Assembly: GCF_000430845.1 (NCBI RefSeq)
Contig: NZ_AUMU01000011.1
Location: 1-64,000 of the forward strand
Source of the DNA: Chryseobacterium gregarium DSM 19109
GTDB lineage: Bacteria > Bacteroidota > Bacteroidia > Flavobacteriales > Weeksellaceae
Direction: 5' to 3'
DNA: 64,000 bases
Below the pieces are notes generated by a model that was given only the letters and a program-made list of their open reading frames with translations, did not search any database and was not told the origin of the DNA. Positions 8,056 to 16,804 of this stretch are shown here, piece after piece. A program made the position numbers and the translations under genes. The first letter of the stretch is position 1. Each line of letters begins with the position of its first letter.

Positions 8056-8360
8056 AGACTTTGTCTTCGATTACGAAGGTAAGGAATACTTTAATACAAA
8101 GCAAAAGCATTGATTTTAAAATTAAAATCCACTATAACACTATTTTATGGGTCTACTATTAAGTTCTTATTTTTCTACACCTTCAGTAGTACGTTTTGTT
8201 GATCACTTGATACCATAATATTCAAATAGAAAAGATTTAAGCCTACTTCTTGACGCAATTTTACACATCCTTTTCTGTCTCTTCCATTATTTTCACCTCT
8301 TTTTTTGTATAATCAAATCTACGGTCGGTTGGAGCTGAACTTATGCTCCCTAAAATTGAA

Positions 8361-8384
8361 AATCGGTGAACACTGCCACCGATT
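8361..8384. terminator. Hairpin at the end of the three-gene operon
   Basis: AATCGGTG (8361-8368) pairs perfectly with CACCGATT (8377-8384), 15 bp past the stop at 8399. The plus side has TTTTTA; the minus side has a broken T tract (TTCAATTTT), so it is a modest terminator for the minus-strand operon. Confidence 0.5.
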
Positions 8385-8398
8385 TTTACATTCAATTA

Positions 8399-10048
8399 CT
8401 ACATATGTAGTTCAGATGTAAATTTTTCAAAATCCTTTTTTATTTTATCGATAAATCCTTCTTTTTTGACCAATTCATCAAGTTCATTCATCAGCTTTTC
8501 CACAAGAGTTTTCATTTGATCCACTACTTCCTTATCAAGACAAGTAAACTTATGGCGCAGAATCTTATGGTATTCCAAAGTTGGAATAATTTTCAGCAGG
8601 AATCCATCAAATAAATATTGATAGCGTATCAGATCAGGATTGCCGTATAGACATAGTTGCCACAATGATTGAAAGGACAAATAATTAGGCATATAGCAAA
8701 GCTTTACAAAAATGTAGGTTCTGCAAAACGAAAGGAAGAATAAAGCGAAAAGAAAAGGTATTCCCTGATGGTTTCCGCTTTCATTTCCAACAATAGCTAA
8801 AAACTGTAAGCCATTGCCTTTTGCTGATTTATAATAACAATTCAGGTCTTGTTCCAGAATATATGGAAACTGCCAATGTGGCTCAGGATGATATTGATTA
8901 GAAGCATAAATCCTGTTTTTACCCTGCATTATGTTTGCAAAGAAATTTTGGTATTTGTATAGGTGTTGCTGAATCCAATATCGGTCGTGACTGATCAATA
9001 CAAAATCATATTGTTTCCCAGATTTATTTCTGAGATAATACTGTATATCTTTCAGTTTTTCGTTACTCACATTATGAGCAATTACGAGCAGATAATAAAT
9101 CTTACTATTACCGTATGTAGATTTATAAAATAGGTAAATCTCTTCTGTATTTTCAGATTTTACAATTACTTCAACCGCCTTATCAAGGATTTTATCATTC
9201 TGATGTACCAAATCATCCGCTATTTCCGTATGTATTGCAATATTACTAGTTGATTTTTTGATGTGTATTTTTAACTCTTCTAAGCGTATTTCTATCATAC
9301 TGAAAAGACTTTTTTCTGCAATGCCGATGGCTTCAAAGAATTCATTATCATACATAAGTTCATCCTCACGAGCTGACATTTTTGCTTTGTCAAATAAACT
9401 GATCAGATAGTACTCCTTTCCATTTTGTTTTATAAAATATTTTTGAATCTCAGGAGCGTAGGGTATTAAATGATAAATACGCTCGTGCAGGTTTTTTGTA
9501 TCAGAGGAAGATCCTTTATATAGATTTTCAAGATATTCCAAGTCATACCTAATCACCTTTTCATAGCTGAGGAAAACACTCACAAACGATTCATACTTAA
9601 TAAATTCACGGGTTTGAGACAGCAATATATTGTGATCGTGGTAAAATCTTTCCTTATAATTTTCAAACTTTTTATTAAACTTCTTCCAATTTCTGTCAAT
9701 CAAAAGGTGATTTCCAAACTGCTCATTTTGATAGATCAAGGCTGATGGTTTGCAGTAAAATTCGACAAAGGGATGTCCTGAATCAAACTTTTGATGGAGT
9801 TGAGTATTGTAAAAAAAATGGATGTGTACTTTATGTTCAGAGTAGGCTTTTTTAATCCAGTGTTTTTGTTTTAGCTTATCAATATCATTTTTGTTTTCCA
9901 AATGTATAATTAGATGGGAATCCTGAGAATGTACACTTTTATTATAAAAGATCTGAATGATAATATAATCTTGGCTAAGCTGTTTGATAGCATCTTCTAA
10001 AAATTCGTTTTCGAGTTTTGAGAATGAAAGTTGATTTGAAGTTTTCAT
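8399..10048 (-). CDS. Unknown protein with two nucleotidyltransferase-like/HEPN-like units
   Basis: A 549-aa protein if started at MKTSNQLSFSKLENEF (ATG at 10048, 4 bp after the upstream stop); the frame is open 22 codons further. By eye it has two similar alternating strand/helix segments, IIQIFYNKSVHSQDSHLIIH (about 30-120) and EEIYLFYKSTYGNSKIYYLL (about 300-400). Each is followed by a helical region (about 145-270 and 430-540) resembling HEPN domains, notably FCRTYIFVKLCYMPNYLSFQ. The canonical GSxxxGxxxxxSDxD motif of active nucleotidyltransferases is absent, so any catalysis is doubtful. MNT/HEPN pairs are often toxin-antitoxin or defence modules; the assignment here is inference. It is last in a three-gene operon. 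Confidence 0.6.
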   Translation of the reverse strand: MKTSNQLSFSKLENEFLEDAIKQLSQDYIIIQIFYNKSVHSQDSHLIIHLENKNDIDKLKQKHWIKKAYSEHKVHIHFFYNTQLHQKFDSGHPFVEFYCKPSALIYQNEQFGNHLLIDRNWKKFNKKFENYKERFYHDHNILLSQTREFIKYESFVSVFLSYEKVIRYDLEYLENLYKGSSSDTKNLHERIYHLIPYAPEIQKYFIKQNGKEYYLISLFDKAKMSAREDELMYDNEFFEAIGIAEKSLFSMIEIRLEELKIHIKKSTSNIAIHTEIADDLVHQNDKILDKAVEVIVKSENTEEIYLFYKSTYGNSKIYYLLVIAHNVSNEKLKDIQYYLRNKSGKQYDFVLISHDRYWIQQHLYKYQNFFANIMQGKNRIYASNQYHPEPHWQFPYILEQDLNCYYKSAKGNGLQFLAIVGNESGNHQGIPFLFALFFLSFCRTYIFVKLCYMPNYLSFQSLWQLCLYGNPDLIRYQYLFDGFLLKIIPTLEYHKILRHKFTCLDKEVVDQMKTLVEKLMNELDELVKKEGFIDKIKKDFEKFTSELHM

Positions 10049-10052
10049 TTTA

Positions 10053-10694
10053 TTACATTTTTGAGTTGTGATTTTCGATATTAAAGTAGAAGTAAATAGC
10101 CTCAAGAAACACACGGATTAAGGAGAACCACATCATTAAATCAATATGCTCCTGCAATTCTTTATCTTTCTCAAGTTTCAGAATATCATTGATAGTAAAA
10201 TCTGTATTTCCAATCTTCTCAAGGAATTTTTGGTAGTATTCTTCGTCAATAACAGAAAGTACACTCAGAAAAAGTTCTTTTAAATAATCATCCAGAGGAA
10301 TTGAACTAATGATATAGTTTTCGGCTTGATATGAATTACTATTTTCAGTTTCCTTCAAAGGAAGGCTATTGCCAAATTCATCTATAAAATCGGTAAAACT
10401 TGAGATCAAAAATTGCAGGCAGGTAAGTAATCCGGCAATCTTTAAGCTATGTGGGTCAATATTTGGAATTTCAACATTTCCTGAAAACATTTCTTTGATA
10501 CTATACTTTTGTATCAATCTAGGATATCGGTCAAAAAGTACATTTATGTCTTCACTTCCCAATTTATCCATAAGTAGATAAATACCTTTATTAAGTTCAT
10601 CTATCTGCCTCTCATCTGACAACAATCTAAAAGTTATATCAACCTTTTCCATCGAGTCTATGATTCTTCCGATTGTTTTTTCTTTATCTCTCAT
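10053..10694 (-). CDS. Unknown helical protein, middle gene of three-gene operon
   Basis: A 213-aa mostly helical, acidic protein with no recognised family. It has a long N-terminal helix region (EKTIGRIIDSMEKVDITFRL), a central hydrophobic helix (LKIAGLLTCLQFLISSFTDF) and a hydrophobic C-terminal helix (LMMWFSLIRVFLEAIYFYFN). No signal peptide is present and the hydrophobic helices are more like buried core than membrane spans. Its stop is 4 bp from the start of the large downstream gene and it lies 69 bp after the upstream one, so it belongs to the same operon. Confidence 0.65.
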   Translation of the reverse strand: MRDKEKTIGRIIDSMEKVDITFRLLSDERQIDELNKGIYLLMDKLGSEDINVLFDRYPRLIQKYSIKEMFSGNVEIPNIDPHSLKIAGLLTCLQFLISSFTDFIDEFGNSLPLKETENSNSYQAENYIISSIPLDDYLKELFLSVLSVIDEEYYQKFLEKIGNTDFTINDILKLEKDKELQEHIDLMMWFSLIRVFLEAIYFYFNIENHNSKM

Positions 10695-10763
10695 ATTAAA
10701 ATTTTTTAGTGAAATAAAGTTGGTCAGTAATTGTCAGGTATCTAATGCTTTTCAAGGGATAAA

Positions 10764-11318
10764 TTATTCTGAGGATGTGGTTTTTTTATCCTTTATTTTC
10801 TTTACGCCTCTTTCACGAATGATCTGCGCTGAATCAAGCATTTTATTAAGATGGATAAAAAGAGTAACGATATTTGCTTCGGGTTCATCAGAATATGCAC
10901 CTAATGAGAAATAAACAATCTGCGTATTGAAATACTCAAATTCTTGTAGAGTAAACTCTTTAAACGCCTTTTGAAAGACAAGAAACGGATTGCGGTATTC
11001 TTCATCCGAAAGCGAACCTTGAAGTAATCTGGATGGAAACTTTGGGGGACGTTTCACTTTCCATCTTTTTGCTTCGAATTGTAATACATAACTTGCCCTA
11101 ATAAATGAGCGCATACAGAGGTAATAATGAAAGATGAGCGAAGGATCATCCTTCATCAGTACTTCGCATTTCGTTGAATAGTTTATCACATCATTTAGTC
11201 TTTCTCTTACAGCGGACAGAAAATCCATCTGAAAAAATGCATCTATCAGTGTCAAACAGGAATGCTTTTGATGGCTGTCCCAGAACTCAGCTTCAAAATC
11301 TATTTTTTTCTTTTTCAT
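10764..11318 (-). CDS. Unknown protein, first gene of three-gene operon
   Basis: A 184-aa protein starting MKKKKIDFEAEFWDSHQKHS (ATG at 11318). A TTG 14 codons upstream at 11360 is open but overlaps the operator-like palindrome, so the ATG is preferred. It is helical (MDFLSAVRERLNDVINYSTK, then SLIFHYYLCMRSFIRASYVL), with a very basic stretch (RWKVKRPPKFPSR) in the middle and a lysine-rich tail. No known domain was recognised; a HEPN-like helical bundle is possible. It is divergent from an XRE regulator, with repeated GGATA boxes between. Confidence 0.65.
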   Translation of the reverse strand: MKKKKIDFEAEFWDSHQKHSCLTLIDAFFQMDFLSAVRERLNDVINYSTKCEVLMKDDPSLIFHYYLCMRSFIRASYVLQFEAKRWKVKRPPKFPSRLLQGSLSDEEYRNPFLVFQKAFKEFTLQEFEYFNTQIVYFSLGAYSDEPEANIVTLFIHLNKMLDSAQIIRERGVKKIKDKKTTSSE

Positions 11319-11352
11319 AATATTTAAAGTTTTATCTTGGTACGAATTACCG

Positions 11353-11420
11353 TTATCCAAAGTGGATAATCAATACAGAAATTGGATATTACATCTACTG
11401 AAATGGATATTTTACAGGAT
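11353..11420. promoter_or_regulatory. Candidate operator between the operon and its XRE regulator
   Basis: TTATCC-AAAGT-GGATAA (11353-11369) is a perfect 6-bp inverted repeat. Three further GGATA boxes follow (in ATTGGATATT, AAATGGATATTTT and ACAGGATAA), so half-sites are spaced along the divergent region. Binding by the adjacent XRE protein is inferred. Confidence 0.5.
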
Positions 11421-11457
11421 AATTTTTTAACTTTACATTTCAGACGATTTAATAGAA

Positions 11458-11901
11458 ATGGCTTTATCTTTAGGCCTTCAAAATTTGATAACCGCTATGG
11501 AACAGAAAATACATCAGGGACGAAATGTAAAACGCTTTAGAGAAATGCTGGGCATTAAGCAGGAAGCTTTAGCTCTTGACTTGGGTAATGAATGGAATCA
11601 AAAGAAAATTTCTCTGCTTGAACAGAAAGAAATTATTGAAGATCCTTTGTTGAAAAAGATTTCTGAAGTATTGAAAATTCCGGTAGAAGCTTTTCAAAAC
11701 TTTGATGAAGAGCAGGCAATTAATATCATTTCAAATACATTTAACGATGAAGCATTCATAGGTAATTCAGGAGGTACTTACAATGTCAATCCATTGCAAG
11801 AAATTATCAAACTACACGAAGAAAAGATTTCTCTGTATGAAAGAATGTTGAAAGAAAAAGAAGAAATGATGGATAGGCTTGAAAAGCTTATCAATAAATA
11901 A
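11458..11901 (+). CDS. XRE-family HTH regulator with C-terminal coiled coil
   Basis: A 147-aa protein with a Cro/C1-type HTH at about residues 19-80 (GRNVKRFREMLGIKQEALAL, NQKKISLLEQ, IPVEAFQNF), then a linker (EAFIGNSGGTYNVNP) and a C-terminal charged coiled coil (HEEKISLYERMLKEKEEMMD). The coiled coil probably mediates dimerisation. It is divergent from the unknown three-gene operon, which it most likely controls. A strong terminator follows within 40 bp. Confidence 0.85.
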   Translation: MALSLGLQNLITAMEQKIHQGRNVKRFREMLGIKQEALALDLGNEWNQKKISLLEQKEIIEDPLLKKISEVLKIPVEAFQNFDEEQAINIISNTFNDEAFIGNSGGTYNVNPLQEIIKLHEEKISLYERMLKEKEEMMDRLEKLINK

Positions 11902-11941
11902 AAATATAAGTAATTCGGTATAATTACTTTTTCATAGGAAA

Positions 11942-11970
11942 GGCTCAACCAAATTGGTTGAGCCTTTTTA
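11942..11970. terminator. Terminator after the XRE gene
   Basis: GGCTCAACC-AAATT-GGTTGAGCC followed by TTTTT on the plus strand; perfect 9-bp stem. It separates the regulator from the convergent fluoride operon. Confidence 0.9.
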
Positions 11971-12074
11971 TAGTTTAAATTTAAAATTATTACTATTTAA
12001 AGTTTGGTAATAGTACCATTGTATGATTTCTTATATAATATTGAACTTGAAAATTATTCAAATCATCACATAAG

Positions 12075-12644
12075 TTATTTACTTTTCTCTAAAGTGAATT
12101 TTTTTGAAAAGTAAGCAATTGTACTTCCATATAATATACCCAAGAATGCTGCCACAATAACATCCGTAGGATAATGGACACCGTTGTAAATGCGACTGTA
12201 TGCGACCAAAACTGCCCAGCAACCTAAAACATATTTGAGCCAATTATATTTTCTTGGTAGTAATAGGATAAGGAAAGTAGCTAAGCCAAATGCGTTGGCA
12301 GAATGAGAAGATATAAAACCATACTGACCACCTGGTCCGGCTTTGTTTAGATGTATCAAATTTTCCAGAGATGGTTCGTGTGATGGTCTCAGTCTTTTTA
12401 CCGCATTTTTTATAAGATGAGATGCGCTCTGGTCACAGATCGTGATTAGAAACGCGACTGCTAAAAGGACATAAACACTTTTTCTTTTAAATTCTCTGAT
12501 CAAGATAAATAGAAGAAATGCATAAAAAGGCACCCAAAATAATTTATCGCTTGCCCAATACATTATTGGGTCAAAAAATGAATTATGCTTTCCGTTGATA
12601 AACAGAAATAATTGGGTGTCGAGATCATTGATTTTTTCTAACAT
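12075..12644 (-). CDS. PAP2-family membrane phosphatase
   Basis: A 189-aa PAP2 (type 2 phosphatidic acid phosphatase) protein with about five transmembrane helices. The three phosphatase motifs are present: KNAVKRLRP (KX6RP), SSHSANAFG (a PSGH variant with S for P) and SRIYNGVHYPTDV (SRX5HX3D), with both catalytic histidines. Substrates of the family include lipid phosphates and undecaprenyl pyrophosphate. It lies 6 bp after the enolase stop, so it is the last gene of the riboswitch-controlled fluoride operon. Phosphatases occur among fluoride-riboswitch regulons, but the role here is unknown. Confidence 0.88.
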   Translation of the reverse strand: MLEKINDLDTQLFLFINGKHNSFFDPIMYWASDKLFWVPFYAFLLFILIREFKRKSVYVLLAVAFLITICDQSASHLIKNAVKRLRPSHEPSLENLIHLNKAGPGGQYGFISSHSANAFGLATFLILLLPRKYNWLKYVLGCWAVLVAYSRIYNGVHYPTDVIVAAFLGILYGSTIAYFSKKFTLEKSK

Positions 12645-12650
12645 AAGACC

Positions 12651-13925
12651 TTACTTGAACGCTTTGATTCCTGCAAACTTTGCTGCACTTCCAAGCTCCT
12701 CCTCAATTCTCAATAGTTGATTGAATTTTGAAACCCTCTCGCTTCGGCAGCCGCTTCCTGTTTTTAAATGACCTGCTCCTACAGCAACGGTAAGGTCGGC
12801 AATAGTCGTATCCTCGGTTTCCCCGCTGCGGTGCGATATAAAGCAGTTATAATTATTTTTGTAAGCCAGATCAATGGTTTCCAATGTCTCGGTAACCGTT
12901 CCGATCTGGTTGAGTTTAATCAAGACTGAGTTGCCGATTTTCTGTTCGATGCCTTCTTGCAGAATCTTTGGATTTGTACAGAAGATATCATCTCCCACCA
13001 ATTCTATTGTGCCTCCTAATCTTTCCGTCAATTTCTGCCAGCCTTTCCAGTCATTTTCCCCAAGACCGTCTTCCAAGAGGACAATTGGATATTGAGATGT
13101 CCAGCTTTCCCAAAGCTCGATCATCTGTTCGCTGGTCTTTTGTTCCTTTGTACTTTTGAAAAATTCGTAATTTCCATTTTTCCACATTTCGCTGGTAGCG
13201 GGATCAAGGCATAAGGAAACATCTTTTCCGGGCGTAAATCCTGCTTTGGCTATAGCTTCCAAAATTACATCCACAGCTTCTTCATTGGATTTAAGATTGG
13301 GTGCGAACCCGCCTTCATCGCCAACCCCTGTATAATAGCCTTTTCCCTGTAAAATCTCTTTTAAGGTATGGAAGACCTCTTCACCCATTCGAATACTCTC
13401 CTTAAAGTTCGGGGCATTGTGTGGTGCGATCACAAATTCCTGAAAATCGATATTATTGTCAGCGTGTCTTCCGCCATTGATCACATTCATACAAGGTACA
13501 GGCATGGTATATGTTGATTCATCCCTGAATTGTCGGTACAGTGGGATCTTGTTAAAGGCAGCTGATGCTTTGGCATAAGCAATTGAAACTGCTAAAATGC
13601 CATTTGCACCAAGATTAGATTTGTTGGGCGTCCCATCCAACGAGATCATCAAGGCATCTACACCACTCTGAAGTAGTATCTCTTTCCCGACCAATGCGTC
13701 CGCAATAATGGTATTGACATTACTGACTGCTTTTGAAACCCCTTTGCCCTGATAGCGTGTCTTATCGTTATCTCTTAATTCCACGGCTTCCTTTTCTCCT
13801 GTGCTGGCTCCTGAAGGAGAGATGGCTCTCCCTGTAAACTCACCATTGATGGTGATCTCTGCTTCAACTGTCGGGTTTCCTCTGGAATCGAGTACTTCTC
13901 TTGCGTGTACTTTTGTAATTTTCAT
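12651..13925 (-). CDS. eno: Enolase (island-borne, in fluoride operon)
   Basis: A full-length 424-aa phosphopyruvate hydratase (2-phosphoglycerate to PEP). Landmarks are the N-terminal [19 protein letters not shown], the flexible loop [50 protein letters not shown], the catalytic lysine in LIKLNQIGT and the substrate loop [10 protein letters not shown]. Fluoride inhibits enolase by forming a complex with Mg and phosphate, and enolase genes are known members of fluoride-riboswitch regulons. Here it is the third gene of such an operon on a mobile island, so it is probably an extra copy beside a chromosomal one (not visible here). Whether it is fluoride-tolerant cannot be read off. Confidence 0.95.
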   Translation of the reverse strand: MKITKVHAREVLDSRGNPTVEAEITINGEFTGRAISPSGASTGEKEAVELRDNDKTRYQGKGVSKAVSNVNTIIADALVGKEILLQSGVDALMISLDGTPNKSNLGANGILAVSIAYAKASAAFNKIPLYRQFRDESTYTMPVPCMNVINGGRHADNNIDFQEFVIAPHNAPNFKESIRMGEEVFHTLKEILQGKGYYTGVGDEGGFAPNLKSNEEAVDVILEAIAKAGFTPGKDVSLCLDPATSEMWKNGNYEFFKSTKEQKTSEQMIELWESWTSQYPIVLLEDGLGENDWKGWQKLTERLGGTIELVGDDIFCTNPKILQEGIEQKIGNSVLIKLNQIGTVTETLETIDLAYKNNYNCFISHRSGETEDTTIADLTVAVGAGHLKTGSGCRSERVSKFNQLLRIEEELGSAAKFAGIKAFK

Positions 13926-13942
13926 AATATTTTTTGATGTAT

Positions 13943-14305
13943 TTAGGTGAATAATATTTCAGAACTGGGTTGAACAAGTATTATTTTAGCTTGTTTTAAA
14001 TGGTCTTTATTCAATTTTAAAAATTGGTCGATCTTACTTTCATTATCAATAAGTTCAAGACAGGCAGGATTATTCAAAGCAGGAATTTCCGAAATATTAT
14101 ACGTAATAGTCTTATAATTCAGGTAACCTGATTTTGCGATAAATATGTTGGCTTGCTCTATGTTGCTCTCTTTTGCCTTTTTTAACAACAATTCACTTAG
14201 TGAATTGTTCCATAGTCTTTTCCAAAACGACTGATCTTTTACAGATGCTCCGTATTCGAAATAAATCCTTGCGACCACTGTTGGTTTATTTTCCATTGTG
14301 TTCAT
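13943..14305 (-). CDS. DUF190-family protein (PII-like) of fluoride operon
   Basis: A 120-aa protein whose pattern fits DUF190: [20 protein letters not shown], then [48 protein letters not shown] and a final strand AKIILVQ. DUF190 proteins have a PII-like ferredoxin fold and are frequently encoded beside CrcB or CLC fluoride transporters. The gene abuts the CLC stop directly and is 17 bp from enolase. A second ATG three codons in is possible. A regulatory or ligand-sensing role is inferred from family and context. Confidence 0.75.
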   Translation of the reverse strand: MNTMENKPTVVARIYFEYGASVKDQSFWKRLWNNSLSELLLKKAKESNIEQANIFIAKSGYLNYKTITYNISEIPALNNPACLELIDNESKIDQFLKLNKDHLKQAKIILVQPSSEILFT

Positions 14306-15619
14306 TTATTTGGTTTCGTTTATATTTTTTCCCGACTGATTTTGAAATCTGGAATGTTTTGCTTCCCCGATGACCTGTTTGCCATAAATGCTGTTATGAC
14401 CGGAAAGAAGATATGATACCACGCAGGCAATGGCCATATAGATCCCGCTTTCAGCTCCGAAGAGTTCTATTCCCATCAGCATACAGGCTAAAGGGGTATT
14501 GGTTGCCCCTGCAAATACCGCCACAAATCCCATCCCCGCCAAAAGACCTGTCGGAAGAGGAATGAATAATGATAAGGCACTTCCCAAGGTAGCTCCGATA
14601 AAGAATAAAGGTGTTACTTCGCCACCTTTGAATCCTGCTGCGAGGGTGATAATGGTAAAGGCCATCTTCAATGCAAAATCGTAAGGCGGTAATTGCTGCT
14701 CAAAAGATTGAACAATGGTCGGAATACCCAATCCGATATATTTCGTGGTTCCCATTGCAAACACAGCGACGGCAACTATGATCCCTCCCACAAAAGGGCG
14801 GAGCGGCGGAAAAGATATTCTGGATTTGAAAATAGAAGTAACATAATGGATGACCTTGCTAAAGGTCGCTGCACAAAGGCCAAATAAGATTCCTGCCAGT
14901 ATACTGTAGATGATTGGCAAAGCTTCCAATTGGGGAACAAGGTCGATATGATAATGGGTGTGTTTAACCTGCCAGAGGTTAGTGACCAGGTCTGCCAGTA
15001 TTGCTGAAGCAAACGCAGGAAATATCGCATCATATTTTATTCTTCCTATCAGAAATACTTCGAGACCGAACAATGCACCCGCCAAAGGTGTTCCGAATAT
15101 AGAACCGAAACCAGCAGCAATAGCCGAGATCAGCAGTATTTTGCGCTCAGGTTCAGTTAGTCTGAAAGGTTTTGTGAATTGATCAGCGATTGCTCCCGCC
15201 ATCTGCAATGCCGTTCCCTCTCTACCTGCGGAACCTCCAAAAAAGTGGGTTGCAATCGTTCCTAAATAAACAAAGGGTGCCATCCTGAAAGGAATAATTT
15301 CCTTTGGATTGTGGATGCTGTCAATCAATAAATTATTTCCAGCCTCAATATCTTTCCCCAGATAATTATAGAGCAAGCCGATTAACAGACCTGCAATCGG
15401 TAAAAAGGCGATGAGCCACAGATGATTCTCCCTGAAATTCGTAGCCCAGTCCAGTGATACCAGAAAACCTGCCGAGGCAGACCCTACACATATCCCAATG
15501 ATGGAACTGATTAAAAACCATTTAACAATGTATGGGAGAGTAGGGTATTTACGGAAAAAGATCTTTGTGTAAAGCTGAGCTGTTTTGCTGTTGGATCTAA
15601 AATGCTGATTTTTGGACAT
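14306..15619 (-). CDS. CLC-type fluoride/proton antiporter (EriC-F/CLC-F)
   Basis: A 437-aa CLC membrane transporter with about ten or more hydrophobic segments. The gating-glutamate motif reads GREGT (in GGSAGREGTALQMAG) where chloride CLCs usually have GREGP. The first anion motif GSGIP is replaced by GNNLL (DIEAGNNLLID). The GxFxP-like segment reads GGEVTPLFFIG. Such substitutions mark the fluoride-exporting CLC-F clade. A fluoride riboswitch directly upstream and enolase downstream confirm the role. The ATG at 15619 is preceded after 6 nt by an AGG that can be sequestered in a hairpin (15626-15658). Confidence 0.9.
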   Translation of the reverse strand: MSKNQHFRSNSKTAQLYTKIFFRKYPTLPYIVKWFLISSIIGICVGSASAGFLVSLDWATNFRENHLWLIAFLPIAGLLIGLLYNYLGKDIEAGNNLLIDSIHNPKEIIPFRMAPFVYLGTIATHFFGGSAGREGTALQMAGAIADQFTKPFRLTEPERKILLISAIAAGFGSIFGTPLAGALFGLEVFLIGRIKYDAIFPAFASAILADLVTNLWQVKHTHYHIDLVPQLEALPIIYSILAGILFGLCAATFSKVIHYVTSIFKSRISFPPLRPFVGGIIVAVAVFAMGTTKYIGLGIPTIVQSFEQQLPPYDFALKMAFTIITLAAGFKGGEVTPLFFIGATLGSALSLFIPLPTGLLAGMGFVAVFAGATNTPLACMLMGIELFGAESGIYMAIACVVSYLLSGHNSIYGKQVIGEAKHSRFQNQSGKNINETK

Positions 15620-15625
15620 AATTTA

Positions 15626-15658
15626 CCTGATTAAATGTGTTAACATTGTCTAATCAGG
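15626..15658 (-). promoter_or_regulatory. Riboswitch expression platform: RBS-sequestering hairpin
   Basis: On the minus strand CCTGATTA (15658-15651), which is the 3' edge of the aptamer, pairs perfectly with TAATCAGG (15633-15626), whose AGG sits 6 nt before the CLC start codon. With no T-run after it, it looks like a translational switch: aptamer folding would compete for the CCTGATTA strand and free the RBS. Confidence 0.6.
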
Positions 15659-15706
15659 CGTCATCAGCTTTTTTAGGGCGGTTGGGTAAGGAAGAGCACC
15701 ATTTCC
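15651..15706 (-). ncRNA. Fluoride riboswitch (crcB motif)
   Basis: The minus strand reads GGAAATGGTGCTCTTCC, then TTACCCAACCGCCC, AAAAAAGCTGATGACGCCT. This matches the crcB motif: a 5' stem enclosing AUGGUG, the AACCGCC joining segment, and the nearly invariant GCUGAUGACGCCU. GGUG in the first loop can pair with CGCC near the 3' end as the pseudoknot. The second stem (GCC...AGC) is weaker than usual. It lies 32 bp before a CLC-F gene, its expected target. Confidence 0.88.
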
Positions 15707-15712
15707 TTTCAA

Positions 15713-15720
15713 CAAATGTA
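15713..15720 (-). promoter_or_regulatory. Promoter -7 element of the fluoride operon
   Basis: The minus strand carries TACATTTG (TAnnTTTG). Its position puts transcription start within a few bases of the first G of the riboswitch aptamer. Confidence 0.6.
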
Positions 15721-15769
15721 CAAAATAGTTTTTAGAAAATACTATTGAAAGACATTATAATAATGTTTT

Positions 15770-16804
15770 TCAGGGATAATACTTTTTCTTCAGCCATAAA
15801 CTAACCCTAACCAACAAAATTAAAACAGGAACTTCCACAAGAGGCCCGATCACACCAACGAATGCTTGCGAAGAGTGAATTCCAAAAACCGCTATAGCTA
15901 CAGCAATGGCTAATTCAAAATTGTTACCTGTTGCCGTAAAAGCGATCGATGCATTTTTGTCGTAAGGTACTTTCAATGCTTTACTAATGAAAAAACTGAT
16001 GAAGAATGTAAGGACAAAGTAAATTACCAATGGGATGGCAACTTTAACAACGTCCAATGGCAGCTCTAAAATTTTATCGCCCTTCAAACTGAACATCAGT
16101 ACTATGGTAAACAGCAATGCATACAATGTTACAGGTGAGATAGCCGGAATGAATTTTCTATTGAACCAGTCTTTTCCTTTTAATTTGATCAAGAAGTAAC
16201 GACTTAAAAATCCTGTAATAAATGGTATTCCCAAATAAATGAATACACTTTCGGCAACATCTTTCATTGGCACAGCAACATTGAAATTTCCTAAGCCTAG
16301 TTTTTGTGGTAATACATTTATGAAAAGCCAAACATAGAAACTGTAGAACACCAATTGGAAAATACTGTTTAATGCAATAAGCAGAGCTGCGTACTCCCGA
16401 TTACCTTTTGCCAGATCGTTCCAGACTATAACCATTGCAATACATCTAGCCAAACCGATCAGAATTAAACCGATCATATAATCAGGCTCATCCCGAAGAA
16501 AAATAATTGCCAATACGAACATCAAAATAGGGCTGATGATCCAATTTAGCAGTAGAGATACTGACATTACTTTCTTGTCTTTGAAAGCCATTGGTAGTAA
16601 TGAATAATCCACTTTTGCTAACGGTGGATACATCATTAGAATCAAGCCTATGGCTAAAGGAATATTAGTTGTTCCGACAGACAAAGAATTGGTGACAGTA
16701 GAAATATTAGGAAAGAAATATCCCAAGCCAACACCCAAAAGCATTGCAAAAAAGATCCATAGGGTAAGAAAGCGGTCGAGGAATTTTAATTTTGCTTGCA
16801 TCAA
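15770..16804 (-). CDS. acr3: ACR3-family arsenite efflux transporter
   Basis: A 344-aa inner-membrane protein with ten predicted transmembrane helices, starting [20 protein letters not shown]. The family marks are the region with the conserved cysteine ([20 protein letters not shown]), [20 protein letters not shown] and [16 protein letters not shown]3 expels arsenite, driven by the proton gradient. Its start is immediately adjacent to the arsC stop, so it is the last gene of the ars operon. Confidence 0.95.
   Translation of the reverse strand: MMQAKLKFLDRFLTLWIFFAMLLGVGLGYFFPNISTVTNSLSVGTTNIPLAIGLILMMYPPLAKVDYSLLPMAFKDKKVMSVSLLLNWIISPILMFVLAIIFLRDEPDYMIGLILIGLARCIAMVIVWNDLAKGNREYAALLIALNSIFQLVFYSFYVWLFINVLPQKLGLGNFNVAVPMKDVAESVFIYLGIPFITGFLSRYFLIKLKGKDWFNRKFIPAISPVTLYALLFTIVLMFSLKGDKILELPLDVVKVAIPLVIYFVLTFFISFFISKALKVPYDKNASIAFTATGNNFELAIAVAIAVFGIHSSQAFVGVIGPLVEVPVLILLVRVSLWLKKKYYP

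Larger units (their letters stand above)
7561..8398. other. Gene-poor stretch inside the island
   Basis: No convincing gene of ordinary length. It contains an inverted repeat AACTTTAAATAAAGTT near 7906-7921, a minus-strand terminator-like hairpin at 8032-8055, a second hairpin at 8361-8384, and one doubtful 44-codon minus frame (8261-8395). AT content is high; it is probably debris between insertions. Confidence 0.6.
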
